Origin: Massilia sp.
GTDB lineage: Bacteria > Pseudomonadota > Gammaproteobacteria > Burkholderiales > Burkholderiaceae_D
Length of the DNA stretch: 5,045 nt
Direction: 5' to 3'
Assembly (NCBI GenBank): GCA_003520365.1
Contig: DOUW01000533.1
Coordinates: forward strand, 723-5,767
This document shows positions 1 to 4,514 of this stretch, in pieces. The notes under the pieces were generated by a model that saw nothing but the letters and a program-made list of their open reading frames with translations, was not told the DNA's origin and searched no databases. A program made the translations under genes and the position numbers. Position 1 is the stretch's first letter, and every line of letters begins with the position of its first letter.

Positions 1-1
1 G

Positions 2-718
2 ACCGCGCTGATCGTGCTGCTGGCCTACATCGGCAGCTATGTGCCTGCCACCAGCGCAACCATCGGCCCGATCGACCGCATCTTCACCCGCATCGGCGCC
101 AACGACGATCTCGCCGGCGGACGCTCGACCTTCATGGTCGAGATGACCGAATCGGCCGCGATCCTGAACGGCGCGACCGAGCACTCGCTGGTGCTGATGG
201 ACGAGGTCGGGCGCGGCACCTCGACCTTCGATGGCCTGGCGCTGGCCTGGGCGATCGCGCGCCACCTGATCGACTCCAGCCGCAGCTTCACCCTGTTCGC
301 GACCCATTATTTCGAGCTGACCCAGCTGCCGGAAGCCCACCCGAGCGCGGCCAACGTGCACCTGTCGGCGGTCGAGCACAAGGACAGCATCGTATTCCTG
401 CACGCGGTGCAGGACGGTCCGGCCTCCCAGAGCTACGGCCTGCAGGTGGCGCAACTGGCGGGCGTGCCGCCGGCGGTGATCAAGGCCGCGCGCAGGCACC
501 TGGCGCGCCTGGAATCGCAGGCCCTCGACACCACGCCCCAGCTCGACCTGTTCGCCCTGCCCTGCGACGAGCCGGAACAGGCGGAACAGGCACCGGAGGC
601 GGCTGCTCCTGCCGTATCCTCCGCCCTCCTCGACGCCCTCGACGCGCTCGACCCGGATGCGCTCACCCCGCGTGAAGCGCTCGAGCGTCTGTACGAGCTC
701 AAGCGTCTCGCCGCCTGA
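2..718 (+). CDS. mutS: DNA mismatch repair ATPase MutS, C-terminal part (5' end outside window)
   Basis: MutS binds mispaired bases as a dimer and uses ATP to recruit MutL. The visible 238 codons are roughly the last quarter of a protein of about 850-880 residues and cover the end of the ABC-type ATPase domain and the C-terminal dimerisation region. The opening residues [16 protein letters not shown] match the MutS core. Next come the signature segment [11 protein letters not shown] (near base 122), the Walker B stretch LVLMDE with Asp at 200-202 and Glu at 203-205, the GRGTSTFDG segment, and the FATHYFELT switch histidine at 305-307. A QLDLF motif at 539-553 fits the consensus for binding the DNA polymerase sliding clamp. 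The last residues ([18 protein letters not shown]) match the usual MutS C-terminal helix. The stop TGA (716-718) overlaps the ATG of the next gene by one base, suggesting translational coupling. The frame is intact, with no sign of damage. The identification is very secure. Confidence 0.98.
   Translation, partial: TALIVLLAYIGSYVPATSATIGPIDRIFTRIGANDDLAGGRSTFMVEMTESAAILNGATEHSLVLMDEVGRGTSTFDGLALAWAIARHLIDSSRSFTLFATHYFELTQLPEAHPSAANVHLSAVEHKDSIVFLHAVQDGPASQSYGLQVAQLAGVPPAVIKAARRHLARLESQALDTTPQLDLFALPCDEPEQAEQAPEAAAPAVSSALLDALDALDPDALTPREALERLYELKRLAA
539..553 (+). other. Sliding-clamp binding motif QLDLF in MutS
   Basis: These bases encode Gln-Leu-Asp-Leu-Phe in the flexible linker between the MutS ATPase core and the C-terminal helix. 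The pentapeptide is a full match to the QL[SD]LF consensus by which bacterial proteins bind the beta clamp. E. coli MutS, as I remember it, has a weaker version (QMSLL) at the same place. The function is inferred from the consensus and location. Confidence 0.7.
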
Positions 719-1665
719 TGCGCCGCCTGCGTCCCACCGCCCTGCTGGCCGCCGCCCTGTGCGCGGCCCTGTGCCTGCCGGCCGCGGCGGCCGGACGCAA
801 GGACGATGGCGACGCCCACCGCTTCGGCGTCATCGGCCACAGCTTCGACGCCAAGAACGACAAGCGCTTCAGGCAGGCGCTGGCCGACACCACGGAAAAG
901 GCCAACGCCTTTGTCGTCGTCACCGGCATCAAGCATGCGGCCGAGCCTTGCGGCGACCGCCTCTACCAGGAGCGGCGCGACCTGGTCGAACGCTTCAAGC
1001 GGCCGATCATCGTGCTGCCGGCCGGCAGCGACTGGACCGGCTGCCGCAACTCGGCGGGCCGCACCAACGCCATCGAGCGCCTGAACCGCCTGCGAGAACT
1101 GTTCCATGGCGAGCCGCACTCGCTCGGCAAAGCCACGCTGCCCCTTACGCGGCTGTCGATGAGCCCGCGCTTTCGCAGCTATGCCGAGAACGCCCACTGG
1201 ACCGTGGGCAAGGTGCTCTACGCCAGCGTCAACCTGCCGGCGAATAACAACCACTACCTGGCCGCGGCCGGCCGCAACAGCGAATACGAGGACCGGCTGG
1301 TCGCCAACCGCTTCTGGCTGAACCGTCTATTTACCCTGGCGAAGGGCGACAAGGTCGATGCGATCGTCCTGTTCTCCGAAGGAGACCTGAAGCCTTTCGC
1401 GGAACCGGAGGCGCGCACCCTGCTGCGTCGCAATACCGGCGTGTTCGACGGCTTCGGCTTCACGCGCAGGCAGGTGCAGGCGCTGGCGAAAAAGTTCGAC
1501 GGCAAGGTGCTGCTGGTCGACAGCGGGACGCTGGCCAAGGGCAAACAGCCGGAGATCGAATGGCATGGCAACCTGGGGCACCTGTCGGTCGATGCGCAGG
1601 CGGTGGAGGTCGAGGTGAAGCCAGGAACGAAGTCGCTGTTCGTGGTGAAGGATGCGGCGGATTGA
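718..1665 (+). CDS. Exported protein resembling a degenerate calcineurin-like metallophosphoesterase
   Basis: This is a 315-residue protein of unproven function. Residues 1-25 form a Sec signal peptide (Arg-rich start, hydrophobic stretch, AAAAG end), so the product is probably periplasmic. Neither cysteine in the leader makes a proper lipobox, because Leu precedes both. After it come FGVIGHSFD (36-44), VVVTGIKHAAEPC (67-78), PAGSDWTGC (101-109), ERLNRLRELF (120-129), VNLPANNNHY (171-180) and FWLNRLFTLAK (199-209). I recall a secreted metallophosphoesterase-like family with GDIK, PGDNEWTDC and VGSNN at these places. Here GDIK reads TGIK and PGDNEW reads PAGSDW, so the usual metal ligands seem to be lost. 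A His-rich stretch EWHGNLGHL (281-289) occurs near the end. The ATG overlaps the mutS stop and no clear Shine-Dalgarno precedes it, so translation is probably coupled to mutS. The coding call is strong; the family link is moderate. Confidence 0.85.
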   Translation: MRRLRPTALLAAALCAALCLPAAAAGRKDDGDAHRFGVIGHSFDAKNDKRFRQALADTTEKANAFVVVTGIKHAAEPCGDRLYQERRDLVERFKRPIIVLPAGSDWTGCRNSAGRTNAIERLNRLRELFHGEPHSLGKATLPLTRLSMSPRFRSYAENAHWTVGKVLYASVNLPANNNHYLAAAGRNSEYEDRLVANRFWLNRLFTLAKGDKVDAIVLFSEGDLKPFAEPEARTLLRRNTGVFDGFGFTRRQVQALAKKFDGKVLLVDSGTLAKGKQPEIEWHGNLGHLSVDAQAVEVEVKPGTKSLFVVKDAAD

Positions 1666-1666
1666 G

Positions 1667-1681
1667 TCAGCCGCAGGCTGA
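1667..1681 (+). other. Small hairpin immediately after the upstream stop codon
   Basis: TCAGCC and GGCTGA pair perfectly around a three-base GCA loop, one base past the stop TGA of the exported-protein gene. No T-run follows, so it does not look like a complete intrinsic terminator. It may protect the 3' end of the message or be chance. Confidence 0.35.
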
Positions 1682-1749
1682 TCGGTTGGACGCGCTGGCA
1701 GCCGGCGGCTTCAGCGTGAACGAAACGGAGCTGACACGGCCGCGCGTTC

Positions 1750-1777
1750 CGCGTGGGCACGGAGTGCCCACCCTACG
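1750..1777 (-). repeat. REP-like hairpin element, pair 1, left copy
   Basis: This is an imperfect palindrome with stem arms GTGGGCAC and GTGCCCAC around a GGA loop. Read on the minus strand it begins with the tetranucleotide GTAG followed by GG and the stem, which is the layout of GTAG-headed repetitive extragenic palindromes. Its 28 bases are the exact reverse complement of 1827-1854. The GTAG end points inward, toward the second copy. No REP-associated transposase gene lies in the window. Confidence 0.75.
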
Positions 1778-1826
1778 ATCGACAATCGCTGAGTACCTGT
1801 GACATCCGCAGCATGCAGGCGGTGAC

Positions 1827-1854
1827 CGTAGGGTGGGCACTCCGTGCCCACGCG
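1827..1854 (+). repeat. REP-like hairpin element, pair 1, right copy
   Basis: This is the plus-strand copy of the repeat: GTAG head at 1828-1831, then a stem of GTGGGCAC and GTGCCCAC around a TCC loop, then CGCG. It matches the left copy over 28 of 28 bases in inverted orientation, with 49 bases between them. The pair can fold as two local hairpins or as one long stem, like a BIME unit. It lies between the ends of two convergent genes, where such elements usually sit. Confidence 0.75.
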
Positions 1855-1952
1855 AACGTCCGCATCGCGACTGCGCGAACCGGCACCCGCGGCGTCCTCA
1901 TGACGAAACGCCGACAAGGCACACCCGCAGTACCGACATCGCACGGACGCCC

Positions 1953-1981
1953 AAAAAAAAACCGGGACATTGCGTCCCGGT
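1953..1981 (-). terminator. Rho-independent terminator of slyD
   Basis: On the minus strand, ACCGGGAC (1981-1974) and GTCCCGGT (1968-1961) form a perfect 8-bp GC-rich stem with a five-base loop. It is followed by a run of nine T (1961-1953, the first shared with the stem). It begins 13 bases past the slyD stop codon. On the plus strand no T-run follows the hairpin, so it should act only on slyD transcripts. Confidence 0.93.
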
Positions 1982-1994
1982 CTTCATGTAACGA

Positions 1995-2543
1995 TCAGTG
2001 CAGCGGCTGGCTGCGGAACTGGTCGCCCGGCTCGCTGTCGTCGTCGCCTTCGTCTTCACCGTGGTGGTGACCGTGGGCGCCGTGCACGTGGCCGTGGGCG
2101 ACTTCTTCTTCAGTGGCGGCGCGCACGTCGATCACCGACAGTTCGAAGCGCAGGGCCATGCCGGCCAGCGGGTGGTTACCGTCCAGCACGACCTTGTCGT
2201 CGGCGATTTCGGTGACGGTGAAGATGGTCGGCTCGTCGTCCGGCGCGCCTTCAGCCATGCCTTCGAACTGCATGCCGACTTCGAGCGGCTCAGGCAGGCG
2301 CGAACGGTCTTCGACCTTGACCAGCTCGGCGTCGTAGTCGCCGAATGCGTCTTCCGGCTCGATCTGCAGGGTCGACGAATAGCCGACTTCCTTGCCGTCG
2401 AGATGCTCTTCGATCTTCGGCAGGGTGTTCTCGTAGCCGCCGTGCAGGTAGACCATCGGCTGCACACCTTCCTCGATCAGGTTGTTCTGCGCATCCGACA
2501 GTTTATAGTTGACCGACACGACCGTATTCTTGGCAATCTTCAT
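1995..2543 (-). CDS. slyD: FKBP-type peptidyl-prolyl cis-trans isomerase and metallochaperone SlyD
   Basis: SlyD speeds cis-trans isomerisation of prolyl bonds, acts as a chaperone, and through its His-rich tail binds nickel for metalloenzyme maturation in the cytoplasm. The 182-residue product starts MKIAKNTVVSVNYKL, as SlyD does. It has the split FKBP domain (about 1-70 and 120-145, including LPKIEEHLDGKEVG at 41-54 and VLDGNHPLAG at 119-128), with the insert-in-flap chaperone domain between (about 75-118). The tail carries AHGHVHGAHGHHHG (149-162, seven His) and then an acidic stretch. It is shorter than the E. coli tail and has no cysteine. The start at 2541-2543 is chosen over the upstream in-frame ATG (2622-2624) because AGAAAGGA lies six bases before it and a TATAAT lies between the two. 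It is transcribed divergently from roxA, apparently as a single gene. Confidence 0.96.
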   Translation of the reverse strand: MKIAKNTVVSVNYKLSDAQNNLIEEGVQPMVYLHGGYENTLPKIEEHLDGKEVGYSSTLQIEPEDAFGDYDAELVKVEDRSRLPEPLEVGMQFEGMAEGAPDDEPTIFTVTEIADDKVVLDGNHPLAGMALRFELSVIDVRAATEEEVAHGHVHGAHGHHHGEDEGDDDSEPGDQFRSQPLH

Positions 2544-2549
2544 CGCACA

Positions 2550-2557
2550 TCCTTTCT
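2550..2557 (-). promoter_or_regulatory. Shine-Dalgarno of slyD
   Basis: On the minus strand AGAAAGGA lies six bases before the ATG at 2543. It fixes the start codon, since the longer open frame beginning at 2624 would start upstream of the promoter. Confidence 0.85.
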
Positions 2558-2570
2558 GTGTAAGGTGCGG

Positions 2571-2576
2571 ATTATA
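2571..2576 (-). promoter_or_regulatory. -10 box of the slyD promoter
   Basis: A perfect TATAAT on the minus strand lies 27 bases before the slyD ATG. This predicts transcription starting around 2564-2565 and a leader of about 20 bases holding the Shine-Dalgarno. No good TTGACA-like -35 is seen at 16-18 bases, so the promoter may need an activator or be moderate in strength. Confidence 0.65.
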
Positions 2577-2611
2577 CCCCGCTGACCGCTGCCGCCCCTG
2601 GTGCGGCTGGT

Positions 2612-2617
2612 TATAAT
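2612..2617 (+). promoter_or_regulatory. -10 box of the roxA promoter, giving a probable leaderless mRNA
   Basis: A perfect TATAAT ends only five bases before the roxA ATG (2623-2625). Transcription normally begins about seven bases after the -10 box, which would fall at the A of the start codon or within one or two bases of it. No Shine-Dalgarno precedes the ATG. No good -35 hexamer is visible at standard spacing; the nearest candidate, CTGACC at 2582-2587, is too far away. Confidence 0.6.
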
Positions 2618-2622
2618 GACGC

Positions 2623-3744
2623 ATGAAAAAATTACAGCTCCTTGGGAATATTACTCCCGCCCAGTTTCTCCGTGATTACTGGCACAAGAAACCGCTCCTG
2701 ATCCGCGGCGCCATCCCCGGCTTCAAGCCCCTGCTCAAGTTCGAGCGCCTGGCCGACCTGGCCACCAAGAACTTCGTCGAATCGCGCCTCGTCACCCAGA
2801 TCGACGGCGAATGGAACATGCAGCATGGCCCGCTGACCGAACTGCCGCCCCGTACCCAGCCGAACTGGACCATGCTGGTGCAGGGCGTCAACCTGTACGA
2901 CGAGAAGGCCGACGATTTGTTGCGCCAGTTCCGCTTCCTGCCGGACGCACGCCTCGACGACCTGATGATCAGCTATGCCACCGACGGCGCCGGCGTCGGT
3001 CCCCACTTCGATTCGTATGACGTGTTCCTGCTGCAAGCCCACGGCAAGCGCCGCTGGAAGATCAGCGCCCAGGAAGACCTGTCGCTGGTCGAAGGCCTGC
3101 CGCTGAAGATCCTGTCCAACTTTACCCCGGAAGAGGAATTCGTGCTCGAGCCGGGCGACATGCTGTACCTGCCCCCGCACTATGCCCACGACGGCATTGC
3201 CGAGGGCGAGTGCATGACGTATTCGATCGGTTTCCGCTCGCCTTCGTTCCAGGAATTGGGCGAAGCCTTCCTGCAATTCATGGCCGACTCGATCGACCTG
3301 CCCGGCCGCTATGCCGACCCTGACATCCAGCCGGCAAAGAACCCGGCCGAGATCCCGCGCGAAATGCTCGCAACCATCACCGAGGAACTCAACAAGGTGC
3401 GCTGGGACGAGGAGGACGTGACGATCTTCTTCGGCGAATACATGTCCGAGCCGAAGCACAACGTGTTCTTCACCGGTCCGTCCAAGCCGCTCACCGTCGG
3501 CCGCTTCATGGAAAGCGCCGCGAAAAAGGGCCTGAAGCTGTCCGCCAAGACCCTGATGCTCTACCGCGGCAAGCACGTCTTCATCAACGGCGAGTCGTTC
3601 GCCGTGAGCCGTGCCGACAAGGTGGTGCTGGACGTGCTGGCCAACGAGCGCCGGCTCGACGGTGCGGCGCTGGAGCAAGCGTCGGATGACGTGCTCGAGG
3701 CGCTGTACACCTGGTACCAGGACGGCTGGATCGAGCTCGGCTAA
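2623..3744 (+). CDS. roxA: 50S ribosomal protein L16 arginine 3-hydroxylase RoxA (YcfD), JmjC/cupin 2-oxoglutarate oxygenase
   Basis: RoxA is an Fe(II)- and 2-oxoglutarate-dependent oxygenase that hydroxylates a conserved arginine of ribosomal protein L16 (Arg81 in E. coli). The 373-residue product matches E. coli YcfD along its length. It has an N-terminal FLRDYWHKKPLLIRG segment (15-29), then SRLVTQIDGEW (54-64) and DDLMISYATDGAGVGPHFD (112-130). The iron ligands are His128, Asp130 and His189 (PPHYAHDG). Arg143 in GKRRWK lies where the family binds 2-oxoglutarate. LEPGDMLYLPP (175-185) is the usual double-stranded beta-helix turn. The region after about 215 is the dimerisation and C-terminal winged-helix part, ending YTWYQDGWIELG. 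All catalytic residues are present, so it should be active. The start is chosen by the match of MKKLQLLGNITPAQFL to the family N-terminus, although no ribosome binding site precedes it. It probably shares a transcript with the gene 10 bases downstream. Confidence 0.95.
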   Translation: MKKLQLLGNITPAQFLRDYWHKKPLLIRGAIPGFKPLLKFERLADLATKNFVESRLVTQIDGEWNMQHGPLTELPPRTQPNWTMLVQGVNLYDEKADDLLRQFRFLPDARLDDLMISYATDGAGVGPHFDSYDVFLLQAHGKRRWKISAQEDLSLVEGLPLKILSNFTPEEEFVLEPGDMLYLPPHYAHDGIAEGECMTYSIGFRSPSFQELGEAFLQFMADSIDLPGRYADPDIQPAKNPAEIPREMLATITEELNKVRWDEEDVTIFFGEYMSEPKHNVFFTGPSKPLTVGRFMESAAKKGLKLSAKTLMLYRGKHVFINGESFAVSRADKVVLDVLANERRLDGAALEQASDDVLEALYTWYQDGWIELG

Positions 3745-3754
3745 GCAAGCGACG

Positions 3755-4234
3755 ATGAGCGAGCCGCCGGCGATCCGCTTCGACACCCGGCGCGACTGCG
3801 AGACGCAGTGGCGCGCGGTGCTGGAACGCGCGCGCCAGCGGCTCGACATGTTCGACCCGGATTTCGCCGTCTTCCCGCTCGGCGCGCTGGAGGCCGACGC
3901 CCGGCTGCGCGCCTTCCTGGGCGGCGGCGGGCACCTGCGTCTCGCCATGCACGACAGCGGACACATCGAGCGTCACTACCCGCGCTTCCTGCGCCTGCTG
4001 CGCGACCATGGCCACCTGGTCGAATGCCGCCAGACCCCGCGTACGCTGCGCCAGCTCACCGATTCCTTCTGCATCGCCGACGACGTGCACGTGCTGCGCC
4101 GTTTTCACAGCGACCACCTGCGCGGCGAGGCCGCCTTCGAGGCGCCCGGGGCGGCCGACCTGCCCGCCCACCGCTTCGCCGCGATCTGGGAAGAATCGGG
4201 TCTCATCCTCACGCCAACGGTCACCGGACTGTAG
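3755..4234 (+). CDS. Uncharacterised cytosolic protein downstream of roxA (PLD-fold-like domain, possibly DUF7931)
   Basis: This gene encodes 159 residues with no signal peptide or membrane segment. The visible pattern is an amphipathic start (RRDCETQWRAVLERARQRLDMFDPDF, 12-37), a hydrophobic strand LRLAMHDSGHIERHYPRFLRLL (61-82), an HLVECR strand (87-92), DSFCIADDVHVLRRFHSDHLRGEAAF (103-128), and FAAIWEESG (141-149) near the end. This order resembles a domain of unknown function found in proteobacteria alone or fused to GNAT acetyltransferases, which I tentatively recall as DUF7931, with a phospholipase-D-like fold but no HKD catalytic motif. The ATG at 3755 is ten bases after the roxA stop, with only a weak Shine-Dalgarno, so translation probably follows roxA. 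An in-frame ATG at 3686 would overlap roxA and lacks support. The coding call is firm; the family name is weak. Confidence 0.82.
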   Translation: MSEPPAIRFDTRRDCETQWRAVLERARQRLDMFDPDFAVFPLGALEADARLRAFLGGGGHLRLAMHDSGHIERHYPRFLRLLRDHGHLVECRQTPRTLRQLTDSFCIADDVHVLRRFHSDHLRGEAAFEAPGAADLPAHRFAAIWEESGLILTPTVTGL

Positions 4235-4239
4235 TTTTT
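4217..4239 (+). terminator. Possible rho-independent terminator overlapping the stop codon
   Basis: ACGGTC (4217-4222) and GACTGT (4227-4232) can form a six-pair stem with one G-T wobble around an ACCG loop. After two bases (AG) a run of five T follows (4235-4239). The stem covers the last four codons and the stop codon ends right after it. The stem is short, so the terminator would be moderate. It would end the roxA transcript before the AT-rich control region. Confidence 0.45.
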
Positions 4240-4288
4240 GTCACGCATTTTGCCTTGTTGAAAGCCCTCATCATTCCTGTTGCATCTT

Positions 4289-4320
4289 GTAACAAAATGA
4301 ACCTTAACAAGTAACAAAAT
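4289..4320 (+). repeat. Direct repeat GTAACAAAAT spaced 22 bp
   Basis: The ten-base sequence GTAACAAAAT occurs at 4289-4298 and 4311-4320, 22 bases apart start to start, about two helical turns. The second copy is also embedded in an inverted pair AAGTA (4309-4313) and TACTT (4320-4324). The repeats lie about 50-80 bases upstream of the TATAAT, where an activator could bind. No regulator is identified. Confidence 0.45.
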
Positions 4321-4367
4321 ACTTACATTTTGGCATGTGTTTTCTATTGCGAATGAGTAAATTTGGC

Positions 4368-4373
4368 TATAAT
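4368..4373 (+). promoter_or_regulatory. -10 box of the lipoprotein gene promoter
   Basis: A perfect TATAAT follows ATTTGGC. The best -35 candidates are TTGCGA (4347-4352, 15-base spacer) or TATTGC (4345-4350, 17-base spacer), both weak. Transcription would start near 4380. Confidence 0.6.
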
Positions 4374-4448
4374 ATCGGGTTAGGAAGGTTCCGTTGTATA
4401 TGCGTCACTGTTGCTTCATGTGCAAGTACACGAGAATTCCAGCGAGCG

Positions 4449-4466
4449 ATAATTACCGGTAATTAT
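4449..4466. promoter_or_regulatory. Perfect 18-bp palindrome in the lipoprotein gene leader
   Basis: ATAATTACCGGTAATTAT equals its own reverse complement over all 18 bases. It lies 48 bases before the ATG and about 70 bases after the predicted transcription start. It could be an operator for a dimeric regulator acting as a roadblock. In RNA it would have no free loop, which favours a DNA site over a stable hairpin. Confidence 0.5.
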
Positions 4467-4514
4467 TCATCGTAACAACAAGAAGTACTCCACTTTTGAA
4501 TTAAAAGGAAAATC

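Larger units (their letters stand above)
1666..1994. other. Gene-free gap between two convergent genes, carrying a REP pair and the slyD terminator
   Basis: I see no convincing gene in these 329 bases. The contents in order are: a small hairpin just after the upstream stop (TCAGCC, GCA loop, GGCTGA, 1667-1681) without a T-run; a GC-rich stretch to about 1749; two REP-like hairpins in inverted orientation (1750-1777 and 1827-1854) with a 49-base spacer; about 100 bases with no recognisable element; and the terminator of slyD (1953-1981). Open frames crossing this gap read straight through the repeats and are taken as chance. Confidence 0.75.
4235..4514 (+). promoter_or_regulatory. AT-rich control region of the lipoprotein gene
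   Basis: These 280 bases are visibly AT-rich against a GC-rich background and contain no gene. In order they hold a short T-run closing the upstream terminator, a direct repeat GTAACAAAAT (4289-4298 and 4311-4320), a TATAAT (4368-4373), a perfect 18-bp palindrome (4449-4466), and the Shine-Dalgarno AAAAGGAA (4503-4510) five to six bases before the ATG at 4515. If the TATAAT is used, the mRNA leader is about 135 bases long. Confidence 0.65.

Noticed and set aside
718..795. Lipoprotein signal in the exported protein
   Set aside because: Cys15 and Cys19 are both preceded by Leu, which does not fit a lipobox; an ordinary Sec cleavage after the AAAA run is more likely.
433..1254. 273-codon minus-strand open frame across the mutS end and the exported-protein gene
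   Set aside because: Antisense to two real genes, Arg/Ala/Gly-rich composition typical of shadow frames, and no initiation signals.
1254..1760. 168-codon minus-strand open frame
   Set aside because: Opposite the exported-protein gene, running out of the intergenic repeat, with no family features.
1750..1854. CRISPR array or insertion-sequence ends
   Set aside because: Only two copies in inverted orientation, each a palindrome. No regular spacers, no transposase and no target-site duplication were seen.
1753..2070. Plus-strand open frame starting MGTECPPY
   Set aside because: The start lies inside the REP palindrome and the frame crosses the slyD terminator into slyD antisense.
1998..2585. 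195-codon plus-strand open frame opposite slyD
   Set aside because: slyD on the other strand is certain; this frame is its reverse image, and no start signal precedes it.
2632..3966. 444-codon minus-strand open frame opposite roxA
   Set aside because: It is the mirror of an unmistakable oxygenase gene in GC-rich DNA, lacks any recognisable domain, and has no ribosome binding site or promoter.
4235..4514. Riboswitch or structured ncRNA in the long leader
   Set aside because: Apart from the 18-bp palindrome I find no conserved riboswitch core or anti-terminator arrangement before the start codon.
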